Below, piece by piece: positions 12,202-22,700 of a stretch of DNA of 64,000 nt. Origin of the DNA: Aedes albopictus. Lineage: Eukaryota > Arthropoda > Insecta > Diptera > Culicidae. The position numbers and the translations under genes were made by a program. The stretch is from NCBI RefSeq assembly GCF_035046485.1, contig NC_085138.1, positions 9,707,823 to 9,771,822 of the forward strand, in the 5' to 3' direction. Position 1 is the stretch's first letter. Each line of letters begins with the position of its first letter. Under the pieces are notes generated by a model that did no database searches, was not told where the DNA came from, and was given only the letters and a program-made list of their open reading frames with translations.

Positions 12202-13953
12202 GAGATTCCCTCCGGAATCTCATGAAGATTCCCCCTTGGAACCTCATGGAGATACCCCCTTGGAATCTCATGGAGATTCCCTCCGGAATCTCGAGAAGAT
12301 TCCCTCCGGAATCTCGAGGAGATTTCCTCCGGAATCTCGAGGAGATTCCCTCCGGAATCTCGAGGAGATTCCTTCCGGAATCTCGAGGAGATTCCCTCCG
12401 GAATCTTGGGGAGATTCCCTCCGGAATCTCGGGGAGATTCCCTCCGGAATCTCGTGGAGATTCCCTCCGGAATCTCGTGGAGATTCCCTCCGGAATCTCT
12501 TGGAGATTCCCTCCGGAATCTCTTGGAGATTCCATCCGGAATCTCTTGGAGATTCCCTCCGGAATCTCTTGGAGATTCCCTCCGGAATCTCTTGGAGATT
12601 CCCTCCGGAATCTCTTGGAGATTCCCTCCGGAATCTCTTGGAGATTCCCTCCGGAATCTCGTGGAGATTTTCTCTGCAATCTCGTGGAGATTTCCCCTGG
12701 AATCTCGTGTAGATTCCCTCCGGAATCTCGTGGAGATTCCCTCCGGAATCTCGTGGAGATTCCCTCCGGAATCTCGTGGAGATTCCCTCCGGAATCTCTT
12801 GGAGATTCCCTCCGGAATCTCGTGGAGATTTTCTCTGCAATCTCGTGGAGATTTCCCCTGGAATCTCGTGAAGATTCCCTCCGGAATCTCGTGGAGATTT
12901 CCCCTGGAATCTCGTGGAGATTTCCTCTGGAATCTCGTGGAGAATTCCCCTGGAATCTCGTGGAGATTTCCCCTGGAATCTCGTGGAGATTTCCCCTGGA
13001 ATCTCGTGGAGATTTCCCTGGAATCTCGTGGTGATTTCCCCTGGAATCTCGTGGAGATTTCCCCTGGAATCTCGTGGAGATTTCCCCTGGAATCTCGTGG
13101 AGATTTCCCTGGAATCTCGTGGTGATTTCCCTGGAATCTCGTGGTGATTTCCCCTGGAATCTCGTGGAGATTTCCCCTGGAATCTCGTGGAGATTTCCCC
13201 TGGAATCTCGTGGAGATTTCCCCTGGAATCTCGTGGTGATTTCCCCTGGAATCTCGTGGAGATTTCCCTGGAATCTCGTGGTGATTTCCCCTGGAATCTC
13301 GTGGAGATTTCCCCTGGAATCTCGTGGAGATTTCCTCCGGAATCTCGTGGAGATTTCCCCTGGAATCTCGTGGAGATTTCCCCTGGAATCTCGTGGAGAT
13401 TTCCCTGGAATCTCGTGGTGATTTCCCCTGGAATCTCGTGGAGATTTCCCCTGGAATGTCGTGGAGATTTCCCCTGGAATCTCTCGGAGATTTCCCCTGG
13501 AATCTCGTGGAGACTTCCCCTGGAATCTCGTGAAGATTTCCCCTGGAATCTCGTGGAGATTCTTCCTGGAATCACGTGGAGATTTTCCCTGGAATCTCGT
13601 GGAGACTTCCCCTGGAATCTTGTGGAGATTTCCCCTGGAATCTCGTGGAGATTTCCCCTGGAATCTCATGGAGATTTCCCCTGGAATCTCGAGGAGATTC
13701 CCTCCGGAATCTCGAGGAGATTCCCTCCGGAATCTCGAGGAGATTCCCTCCGGAATCTCGAGGAGATTCCCTCCGGAATCTCGAGAAGATTCCCTCCAGA
13801 ATCTCGAGGAGATCCCCTCCGGAATCTCGAGGAGATTCCCTCCGGAATCTCGAGGAGATTCCCTCCGGAATCTCGTGGAGATTCTCTCCGGAATCTCGTG
13901 GTGATTCCTCCCGGAATCTGGGGGTGATTCCCTCCGGAATCTCGTGGAGATTC
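12202..13953. repeat. Satellite of about 76 palindromic 23-bp units
   Basis: Each unit is GAGATTCC, a 4-base loop, GGAATCTC and a 3-base spacer, so every monomer is its own hairpin with an 8-bp stem. Loop and spacer vary in blocks. From 12202 to 12660 the loop is mostly CTCC and the spacer moves from GAG to GTG or TTG. From about 12900 to 13680 the loop half is CCCCTG and the spacer GTG. From 13690 to the end CTCC with GAG returns. Because 23 is not a multiple of 3 and the unit lacks stops, most frames on both strands are open, giving a 598-codon minus-strand frame that is an artefact. Confidence 0.95.
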
Positions 13954-14100
13954 TAAACGTAACGTGTTCTGTCAGTTCGGCTGACAATCAGCCAATTTGA
14001 TTGTTCGGTTTTTTAAAGTTGTTTTTTGACAAAAATCGTCTTTAGGCACCAATCTTTGGATCGGAGGATGTTTTAAATTGGTTTTTGTTTAAATAAATGT

Positions 14101-14280
14101 CAGGGGGAGCGACACTAGTTTGGCCGAGCCGAAACCCCCCCCAAAAAGTAAAAAAAGGCTAAAAAACACGGTAAACCCGCAAAACTTTTGCGGGTTTTAC
14201 TAACTTTTAACTTTTTTGGCCTTTTTTCGGCTTTTTTTGAGGTTTTTTGGCTTGGCAAAACTATAGTGTCGCTCCCCCTG
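14101..14280. mobile_element. hAT-type MITE
   Basis: 180 bp with inverted ends CAGGGGGAGCGACACTA and its complement at 14264-14280. The flanks ATAAATGT (14093-14100) and ATAAATAT (14281-14288) match at 7 of 8 positions, as expected for an old 8-bp duplication. CAGGG ends with 8-bp duplications are typical of hAT elements. The interior is also largely palindromic and non-coding. Confidence 0.8.
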
Positions 14281-14295
14281 ATAAATATGGTATAT

Positions 14296-14609
14296 AATTA
14301 CGTTACAACAAACCACCAGCTCAGCAACATCCACATAGCAACAGGCTAACTAGAACGATAGAACGGGCGCGTCAGCAATTCGCACCGATCGACGAACGCA
14401 TGGACCCTTGCACCAGCCGGAGGTACCAGCTCAGCAGTTTTAGGTATTAAGTATAGGACCCGATCAATGTCGCGGTAGTTAGTATTCGGTACTCGGGAGT
14501 GAAACGTGTCTTTATCAGTGACATAGAATAATCATAAATGTTAAATAAGTTAAGAAATGAGTAAATAAATCTTTTTTTTTATATCAACTCATTCGGTCCG
14601 ACTGTTTTT
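14296..14609 (+). repeat. 5' LTR
   Basis: 314 bp, beginning AATTACGTTACAAC and ending CCGACTGTTTTT. There is no TATA box. An insect-type initiator TCAGT at 14515-14519 could start transcription, and an AATAAA at about 14563-14568 could serve the 3' copy as polyadenylation signal. The first 155 bases match the last codons of env in the 3' copy, so they do double duty. Confidence 0.9.
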
Positions 14610-14626
14610 GGCGCAGCCTTACGGCG
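14609..14626 (+). other. Primer binding site
   Basis: TGGCGCAGCC starts at the last T of the LTR. TGG plus a discriminator complement and GCAG fits the 3' end of an insect tRNA-Ser, the primer type known for the 17.6/297 errantiviruses. Matching beyond about nine bases could not be verified by eye. Confidence 0.6.
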
Positions 14627-14703
14627 TCAAGTGAAGTGAAGTTGGGAAAACAGTGCAATTGGAATCTAATAAATTTCATCAAGTGTGATCCGGAGGAGCA
14701 GCC

Positions 14704-15020
14704 ACTACAAGATAGAGCAGCCGCATCCATCTCTTCGCGACTACCAAAGTGAAGACGACTTGAGGTCACCGCCGCTAACTAGCTGGATCTTGACGACCGA
14801 ACCTAAAGGTAAGTAGAACTTTTTCCTTTTATTAAAAAGTGCAAAAGTGATACCCCTATTCTGGAGAGACACTACAAGATAGATCTCCCAGAAAGTGCGA
14901 TAACTGATCAGATTCATACTACAAGATAGGTGATTCTAGGAAAGCTAAAGTGCAACCTAAAAGCTACATACTACAAGATAGGTGTAACTTTTACCCTTGC
15001 CTGGGAAAACTACAAGATAG
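14704..15020 (+). promoter_or_regulatory. Five-copy ACTACAAGATAG repeat in the leader
   Basis: The exact 12-mer ACTACAAGATAG occurs at 14704, 14871, 14918, 14970 and 15009, all on the plus strand and all between the primer site and the gag start. The sequence between copies is unrelated. The layout resembles the leader repeats bound by Su(Hw) in Drosophila gypsy, but the motif differs. A protein-binding, insulator, packaging or RNA-structural role is inference. Confidence 0.7.
14809..14814 (+). promoter_or_regulatory. Candidate 5' splice site for env mRNA
   Basis: AAAG followed by GTAAGT is a full consensus donor in the untranslated leader. Errantiviruses express Env from a spliced subgenomic RNA, so this is the natural donor. 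I could not fix the acceptor upstream of 19789. Confidence 0.45.
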
Positions 15021-15047
15021 AGCCCACGGCCCCCCTAACAAACTTGA

Positions 15048-16334
15048 ATGCCTAAAGCAAACAAAAATAAATCTGCCCTTCAAAAAGCGAGGCAATTATT
15101 CATTCAATCGAAACCAGATTCAGAAGCAGAAGACGATACTCAATCGGACTGCTCCGAAGAATATTCACACGTCCCATTAAAGACGGAAATACCACTTTTA
15201 AGCTATTTATCAATTTGCGATTCTAACATGGACAACCTAGTTAAAGATATCGCCACAGAGCTTAGCGCTCTAACTCAAATGCTACATGCAATCAAGCAAA
15301 CACAAAACGAGCAGCAGCATACTTTGAATGCGCTGACCCAGCAAGCCACTATGGAACATTCAACTGAGGGCGATAATGAAACGGTAAACTCGATACACCC
15401 AAACGAAACACGTCAATCATTTGATGCGTTATTCAGGATTCCTGACCCCATTAAATCTATTCAGACTTTTGATGGGAACAGGCGGCAACTTTCAAATTGG
15501 TTGCAAACTACAGAAAAAACACTTAATGCATTTAGACCTTTAGTTTCAGATCAACAATTTGAAATGTACACTATGGCAATTATTAACAAAATTGAAGGTA
15601 GAGCTAAGGATATCGTGTGTCTCGCCGGTAATCCACAAACATTCACAGAAATTAAAGACATCTTGCTGGTTGCCCTAGGTGATAGGCAAGAATTATCCAC
15701 ATACAAATGCCAATTATGGCAGAACAAAATGAGCGACGGAATCTCTATGCAACGTTATTATCAGAAAACTAAAGAAACAGTTCAAAACATCAAAATTCTG
15801 GCAAAACAAAATGCGAAATATAAAAATAGTTGGGAGGCTATAAGTGATTTTATTGATGCCGACGCTTTAGCCGCTTTTATCGCCGGTTTAAAGGAGCCTT
15901 ATTTTGGTTATGCACAGGCAGCGCGTCCGAAAGATCTGGAAGACGCGTACGCTTTTCTTTGTAAATTCCGCTCACAAGAAATCACTGCACATAGCATGTC
16001 AGATAAGAACTATCAAAAAAGTTCTAAAACTGTTAACAACGCTACGTATAAAAACGAGAAATCTTTCCCACCAAAACAACCATCTCAACAACCGTCGCCT
16101 AACTCAAATAACGAACAGGATAAAACTAAACATCAAAACCAATCTTTTCAAAGATATTCTCAGCCAATGGACACAGCCTCAACAAACAGTAAACTGACCT
16201 TGAATAAAAGGCAGATCAACAATAATGAAATTGAAGATCTTCCACCAGAAGATGAAATACTTGAAAACTCAGAGGATGAAACAGATCTCTCTATAAATTT
16301 TTGGCAAACTACGCCTCAAAAAATAATAATATGA
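15048..16334 (+). CDS. gag: Gag polyprotein
   Basis: 428 residues from the ATG at 15048, the first in this frame after the leader. Residues of about 125-330 carry a retrotransposon capsid-like region (FRIPDPIKSIQTFDG onward, then a helical stretch up to the RSQEI area). The C-terminal third is Gln-, Asn-, Pro- and Lys-rich and lacks a CCHC knuckle, as usual in errantivirus Gag. It would form the intracellular particle that packages the RNA. It ends TTPQKIII at 16334, overlapping pol, which is read in the -1 frame. No stop or frameshift interrupts it, so it appears functional. Confidence 0.9.
   Translation: MPKANKNKSALQKARQLFIQSKPDSEAEDDTQSDCSEEYSHVPLKTEIPLLSYLSICDSNMDNLVKDIATELSALTQMLHAIKQTQNEQQHTLNALTQQATMEHSTEGDNETVNSIHPNETRQSFDALFRIPDPIKSIQTFDGNRRQLSNWLQTTEKTLNAFRPLVSDQQFEMYTMAIINKIEGRAKDIVCLAGNPQTFTEIKDILLVALGDRQELSTYKCQLWQNKMSDGISMQRYYQKTKETVQNIKILAKQNAKYKNSWEAISDFIDADALAAFIAGLKEPYFGYAQAARPKDLEDAYAFLCKFRSQEITAHSMSDKNYQKSSKTVNNATYKNEKSFPPKQPSQQPSPNSNNEQDKTKHQNQSFQRYSQPMDTASTNSKLTLNKRQINNNEIEDLPPEDEILENSEDETDLSINFWQTTPQKIII
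16295..16301 (+). promoter_or_regulatory. -1 ribosomal frameshift site A AAT TTT
   Basis: In the gag frame the codons are AAT (16296) and TTT (16299) preceded by A, a canonical X XXY YYZ heptamer. The pol frame is -1 relative to gag and opens at 16280, so the overlap for shifting runs 16280-16334, and this heptamer is the only good slippery site in it. The first ATG in pol (16331) would be a poor start. No downstream pseudoknot was worked out. Confidence 0.75.
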
Positions 16335-19300
16335 ACTTTTTACCATACATAATATGCAGAAACATAAAAACAAACGAACAGCTTAATCTACTGCTGGATA
16401 CAGGGGCAAATAAAAATGTATTACGACCTGGTATACTTCAAAAAACCCAACAAACCAACAAAACTACTATCAAAAATATTTCGGGTTCGTATGTGATCAA
16501 TAGGAAAGGGGAGATTAACTTATTGGGACATAATTTACCCAAGCAAACTTTTTACGAAATAAAATTCCACGATTTTTTCGATGGAATAATCGGTTCTGAA
16601 TTTTTAGCCAAAACTAAAGCATTAATAGATTATGAAACCTGTACTATTACAATGAATGGGTTAAAACTTAATTTCCAAAAATTCTTCCCCGCCGCGAAGC
16701 TTTTTCATCATACCATTACTATAGATACAACAATAGATGGAGACTGGATTGTTCCAACACTACAAAAATTGAACAACAAAATTATTGTTAAACCAGGGTT
16801 ATACAGTGCTCAAAACAATAAATCTACTATTCATGTCTTAACTCCTCTTAAAGAAATTAAAAGTAAAATTCCAAAAATTGCATTAAACGTCAACAATTTT
16901 GAAACGATAACGCCAATACCCCTTAATTCTGAAGAAGATCTAGACCTAAACATGATTGAGAAATTAATACGAACAGAACATCTCTCGAAATTAGAAAAAC
17001 AGGAGCTTTTGTTGACAATATTACAACATCAACATGTTCTATTGAAAGAAGATGAGAAACTGACTGCGACTATGGCTATCAAACACCAGATTATTACTAA
17101 AGATGATGAACCCATCTACACAAAATCGTATAGATATCCTCATCACTTTAAAAAGGATGTTGAAGACCAAATCAGAGACATGTTAGATAATGGGATTATT
17201 CAACATTCCACCAGCCCCTACTCTTCACCAATTTGGGTTGTACCCAAGAAGAGTGATGCCTCCGGTAAACGCAAAATAAGAGTTGTCATTGATTACCGTA
17301 AATTGAATGAGAAAACGGTAAATGACAAATTTCCAATCCCACAAATAGAAGAAATTCTTGATAGTTTAGGCAAGTCTGAATACTTTACCACATTAGACTT
17401 GAAATCTGGATTCCATCAAATTCAAATGGATCCGAAACATCAAGCAAAGACAGCTTTTTCAACGGCTCAAGGTCACTTCGAATTTGTTCGAATGCCTTTC
17501 GGCCTCAAGAACGCACCAGCAACTTTTCAACGTGCGATGAACTACATCTTGGCAGATTATATCGGGACAATTTGTTATGTCTATCTTGACGACATAATAA
17601 TAATCGGTTATAATCTTAAAAACCATCTGGAAAATATTACAAAAGTTTTAAAACGTCTCTCCGATTTTAATTTAAAAATTCAGCTAGACAAGTGTGAATT
17701 TTTGAAAAAAGAGACAGAATTTCTAGGACATGTCATCACCCCGCTTGGAATAAAACCCGATCCATCAAAAATTAATAAGATTCTCGACTGGAAACTCCCT
17801 ACTTCTCAGAAGGAAATAAAACAATTTCTTGGTCTTACAGGTTACTACAGACGGTTTATTAAGGATTACGCGAAACTTGCTAAACCCTTATCAAAATATC
17901 TGAAAAAGGACATTGTTATTGACTTAAATGATAAAGAATATAAGTCAGGTTTTGAAAAACTTAAACTCATCTTAACGTCTGACCAAATATTGTCGTACCC
18001 CGATTTCGACCTTCCGTTTATTTTAACCACAGACGCAAGCAATTTCGCATTGGGAGCGGTCCTTTCTCAAATTCAAGATAATATAGAAAAACCAATAGCT
18101 TTTGGAAGTAGAACCCTAAACAAGGCAGAAGAAAATTATTCCACGACAGAAAAAGAAGCGTTAGCAATCATTTGGGCAGTGGAAAAATATCGTCCTTATT
18201 TATTCGGCAATAAATTTACTCTGATAACCGATCACAAACCACTGACTTTCATAAAGTCATCTGTAAAAAATCAAAAAATTTTAAGGTGGCGGCTCGAACT
18301 GGAAAGCTTTGATTACGATGTACAATACAAAGAGGGTAAGACAAATGTTGTAGCAGATGCTCTCAGTCGGAAAATAGAGCATGAAACAACCCCCATAATA
18401 AATAATTCTGAAACCTCTGAAGATAACGACAATTTCTCGCAACAAAACAACCCACCATCAGAAATGCAAGACGAAGAAAATGACACAACGGACTCTGATA
18501 CCGTACACTCAGCAAACACTTCAGACGACCACTACATTCATTGTACGGAACGACCAATCAATTACTATCATAACCATATAATTTTTAGAGTTTGCAATTT
18601 CGAATCTGAAATGACAGAAACCCCATTTCCAAATTATCATAGAGCCACCATTTGTAAGATAAATTATGACGAAGAGGCAATCCTAAGCGTCCTCAAAAGA
18701 TTTCATAATAATAAACAATCAGCCATCATGGCACCCGAAAGCTTAATGGGTTTGATACAGGAAGTTTACAAAAAACATTTTGATGAAACCGGACATTTTG
18801 TACTAACACAAAATCGAGTTGCAGACATAAACATCGAGGCTTTTCAAAATGCACTGATTTCAAAAGAACACGAACGTGCTCATAGAGGAATTACTGAAAA
18901 TGAGAACCAACTCAAACGAAGTTATTTCTTCCCAGGGATGCATGCTAAAATTAAAAAATTCGTTAATACCTGCACTATTTGTAACGCCCATAAATACGAC
19001 AGACGACCTTACAACATTAAAATTTCGCCCAGACCAAGAACTGAAAGACCGATGGATAGAATCCACATGGATATCTTTTCAATAGACAGACATAATTTTC
19101 TATCGCTTGTAGATGCTTTTTCAAAACACGCACAGCTTATACCAATGGATACTAAAAACTTAATAGATGTTAAGAACGCTTTAACCCAATATTTTGCTAT
19201 ATTTGGAAGTCCAAGAGAGATAATAACAGATCACGAGACTACTTTCAGATCGATTCAATTGAGGAATTTCCTGGACAGCGTAGGAACCTGCCTGAAATAC

Positions 19301-19780
19301 GCATCTTCGTCCGAGAGCAACGGACAAGTCGAAAAAACACATTCAACACTCATCGAAACACTCAACGCAAACAAACATAAATTCCCAAATTCCGATATCG
19401 TCCAGCTAATTCAACTAACAGTGTCTTTTTACAATTCTAGTGTACACTCTTCAACCGGCTTTACTCCAAACGAGGTTCTGTTTAACCAGGAAAATAACGT
19501 CATTCGACAGGACATAGACGAAACGGCCCGAGTAATCTTCACGAAGGTAAAGGCAAACCTAGACAAGGCAGCTGCCAGGCAGTTGAACCAAAACAAGCAT
19601 AAAGAAGAACCACCTGAACTTCAGGAAAACCAGCAGGTTTTCATTAAACCTAATATAAGAAAAAAACTAGAAGCTAGAGCAAAACAAAACATAGCAAAAC
19701 AAGTCACTGAAAGGACGTTTCAGAATAACAAAAACGTTAAGAGGCATAAGAATAAGATCAAAAGACTTAAAGCAACTTAA
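16301..19780 (+). CDS. pol: Pol polyprotein (protease, RT, RNase H, integrase)
   Basis: 1,159 codons counted from 16301, made as a Gag-Pol fusion by frameshift. Domains in order: aspartic protease with LLLDTGA (Asp 33); reverse transcriptase with the YLDD box at 428-431 and an intact fingers and palm region (VIDYRKLN, MPFGLKNAPATF); RNase H with TDAS (Asp 578) and TDHKP (Asp 644); integrase with the zinc ligands H857, H861, C891 and C894 and the catalytic triad D924, D977 and E1011. D977 and E1011 are separated by 33 residues, slightly fewer than the usual 35. No chromodomain follows. No stop or frameshift is seen, so the enzyme set looks complete. The stop at 19780 lies 8 bases before the env ATG. 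Confidence 0.95.
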   Translation: MANYASKNNNMNFLPYIICRNIKTNEQLNLLLDTGANKNVLRPGILQKTQQTNKTTIKNISGSYVINRKGEINLLGHNLPKQTFYEIKFHDFFDGIIGSEFLAKTKALIDYETCTITMNGLKLNFQKFFPAAKLFHHTITIDTTIDGDWIVPTLQKLNNKIIVKPGLYSAQNNKSTIHVLTPLKEIKSKIPKIALNVNNFETITPIPLNSEEDLDLNMIEKLIRTEHLSKLEKQELLLTILQHQHVLLKEDEKLTATMAIKHQIITKDDEPIYTKSYRYPHHFKKDVEDQIRDMLDNGIIQHSTSPYSSPIWVVPKKSDASGKRKIRVVIDYRKLNEKTVNDKFPIPQIEEILDSLGKSEYFTTLDLKSGFHQIQMDPKHQAKTAFSTAQGHFEFVRMPFGLKNAPATFQRAMNYILADYIGTICYVYLDDIIIIGYNLKNHLENITKVLKRLSDFNLKIQLDKCEFLKKETEFLGHVITPLGIKPDPSKINKILDWKLPTSQKEIKQFLGLTGYYRRFIKDYAKLAKPLSKYLKKDIVIDLNDKEYKSGFEKLKLILTSDQILSYPDFDLPFILTTDASNFALGAVLSQIQDNIEKPIAFGSRTLNKAEENYSTTEKEALAIIWAVEKYRPYLFGNKFTLITDHKPLTFIKSSVKNQKILRWRLELESFDYDVQYKEGKTNVVADALSRKIEHETTPIINNSETSEDNDNFSQQNNPPSEMQDEENDTTDSDTVHSANTSDDHYIHCTERPINYYHNHIIFRVCNFESEMTETPFPNYHRATICKINYDEEAILSVLKRFHNNKQSAIMAPESLMGLIQEVYKKHFDETGHFVLTQNRVADINIEAFQNALISKEHERAHRGITENENQLKRSYFFPGMHAKIKKFVNTCTICNAHKYDRRPYNIKISPRPRTERPMDRIHMDIFSIDRHNFLSLVDAFSKHAQLIPMDTKNLIDVKNALTQYFAIFGSPREIITDHETTFRSIQLRNFLDSVGTCLKYASSSESNGQVEKTHSTLIETLNANKHKFPNSDIVQLIQLTVSFYNSSVHSSTGFTPNEVLFNQENNVIRQDIDETARVIFTKVKANLDKAAARQLNQNKHKEEPPELQENQQVFIKPNIRKKLEARAKQNIAKQVTERTFQNNKNVKRHKNKIKRLKAT

Positions 19781-19788
19781 AATCAAAC

Positions 19789-22700
19789 ATGTTATTTTTT
19801 CTTAAACTCATATTTTTTTCAATGGCAATGGTAGATTCAAAACTTTTAGAAATAAGAAACTTAAATTCTGACCCTGTGCTTTTATTGAAACTTAAAGATT
19901 GTAGAATTCAAACAGGGGTTACAAAAATAATCCATCCCATTAATTTAACAAACATTGAAACTAACATTTTTCTTTTTAGTGAAATAGCAAGACGTACCAA
20001 TACCGATTTGCCAATGTCTAACTTAATTTTACAAAAGAGTAGAACATTAATAAATAACTTTTATCAGCTTAAACCAATAAAGAGCAGACGTCATAAACGC
20101 TGGGACAAGTTAGGTCAAGCATGGAAATGGATTGCTGGCAGCCCCGACGCCGACGACCTGAGACTAATCAACAACACTATAAACGAGTTAATTAATCAGA
20201 ATAACAAACAAGTAAAAGTCAACGACGTCATTAACAATAGGATCCAAGAAATGACGTATACAATCAACACTTTAATCAAACAACAGTCACTTAACAATAA
20301 ACTAATCCTGGAAGAAATTGATGCTTTAACATTGATACTTTACATGGATACCATCAACGATCTTCTCGAAGAGATACAGGAAACAGTCATAAGGGCAAAG
20401 ATCTCACTACCAAGCAGCAAACTACTGACACTCAAGGAAATCATCTTTATGGACTCACTCTTGCAAGATCAAGGAGTTGGATTACAATTTCCCGAAGAGG
20501 CGCTCAATTTCGCTACACCCAAAATTGTTGTCAAGCCCGATGTACTATTATACATTTTGGAAATTCCCGAGTTAGAAAAGAAGACATCCGAGACAATCGA
20601 AATCATTCCTCTGACAGTAAATGGAAAAATAATAGTTGACGTCCCGAGATACATAATCAAGTCAACTGATCGAATATTCACGACGGTCAGTCCGGAAAAG
20701 GCTATCCAGCGATACACTGACATAAAACTATTGGATGATAACTGCACATACTCAATAGTCATGGGATTGCTAAGTCATTGTAAAGCTCAAACATTTTTGG
20801 AAACGGCAGTACTCCTCGTATCAGAAAACAAACTGTTGATTAGACTGTCCCAAAAAAAATCGATGTTCGAAAAGTCAAGGTGCTCAACCCTTAAATGAAA
20901 GATATGCATATTTGAAGCATTTTTGTAGAACATTTCGATTTTCTAAAAAATCGTTTAGAGGTTCCGCCAGGGCGATTTTTGAAAAATGACCCTTTTTCGT
21001 GAAAATTCTCAAAAAAATATTTTTTTCGTAATATTTTTTCAACTTCTGAATTTTTTTAATATTTTTATATTTTTCTATGGACCTATAGGCATTCTTTATG
21101 GGTATTAGTTTTTGAAATAATGTGCTTATATTGACGGCAGAACCTTTTTTGTACTGATAAAAAGTCTATTTTTCAAGCATTTTTCTTCAAAATTTGCTAA
21201 AAAAATTCATGTACTATTTTTTATTTTAAACTCTGGAAATTTCATCTGATAGTACTATTCATATGCGTCATTTCTCTAAAAAAAGATTTAAAATATCTTG
21301 TCTAGAAGCTGAGATATTACGCTTTTAGTGAATGGACATTTTTTCAAATATTTGCAAAACTTTGTATGTTGGTCTTTGTGCCACCCTAATGTATGTATAA
21401 TAATAAAGGTTAGGCTTAAAATAAAAGCTTTACTTGTTGAATGGTTCTAACATGGATTGTTTTATATTCTGGGATAGTTGGCAGTAGATTCATGGAAGGC
21501 TTTTATGTGAAAAACTACAACATTGACGTGATTACTGATAGCGACGTATTAAGTTCAAGATTATTTCATGGAAACCCCGACTACTGCGCCTTTTTTGTTA
21601 AGTAGGAATAACCATTCAATTCAGAGATTACGTAACGGTGATGAAATCATTAAAAAACCTAATAAAGTCAAGATAGATTCTGAATAAACTTTTTTTATAT
21701 AATAGACCAAATTTAGTTTTCGTGGAAATAAGTGAATTTTTCATCTTAAACATTGCAGGTAGAATCAACTCTTTTTTTTTTTTTTAATTTCAACACAAAT
21801 TTAGAATGCAAACAGTATGGGAGGAGTATGTATGCAATCAAATTACAAAAAAAAATGTGTAAATTGTGAAAAATGCTGTTTCTCTGTTAAATTTTACACT
21901 AGGTCTTGTAATCACATTCAAATCACGTCTTAGGAAGTTCAGAACTTTCCACAGTTTTGTAAATCCAATTCTTAAGCTCTATTAAAAAGCAAAACTTCAG
22001 ACAAATCAATGCATCAGTAAGTATCAAGGTAAAGGCACAATTTTCAAATTGAACGATTTCATATGAAATTCGGCATTGTGGTGCTTAGTTGATTGGAAAA
22101 CGCCGTTTGCCATACAAAATTGCAAACTTTGAGATGCTATAACTATATTTTCTTCAATGAAATGAGTTCAAATGTTGACACAAAATTACAAATAATGCTG
22201 AATTTCGCGTATGAGAAATACAAAACGTTTCTAATCACATATCTTGGCGCTGCATGGCAACTAAAATGTACAAAACTGATCGGACAGTAACACACGTGTA
22301 AATCAAAGTGCTGCGTTGTCCGATCACTTATTCATATTTTGATTGCCTTGTCACGCCCAAACTTGTGATCAGAAATTATTTATATTTTGTATACACAAAA
22401 TTCAGCATATTTGGAGTTTCACGTGAAAACTTGAGGAATCAATGTTTGAACATCAGAAAACTAAGTACTTCCACAAAAGCTAAATATTGTGTTTAATATT
22501 ATAAATTTATTTAGAATCAATTTCTTAATAAGGTTTTTTATATTGATTTCGCCGGCATTATGTAACCACTGAATGGAATGATTATTCCTACTTAACAAAA
22601 CAAGACGCAGTAGTCGGGGATTCCATGAAATAATCTTGAACTTAATACGTCGCTACCAGTAATCACGACACCCGTCAATGTTGTAGATATTCACATAAAA

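Noticed and set aside
12202..13953. CRISPR-like regular short palindromic repeats
   Set aside because: Units are directly adjacent with only 3-base spacers that are shared, not unique; the context is eukaryotic.
12191..13987. 598-codon minus-strand frame and several plus-strand frames of 115-270 codons
   Set aside because: They are translations of the 23-bp hairpin satellite; most frames on both strands are open and the peptides repeat every 23 residues.
22093..22496. Short frames in the centre of the env insert as a transposase
   Set aside because: Only 62-65 codons, with no DDE or zinc-finger motifs.
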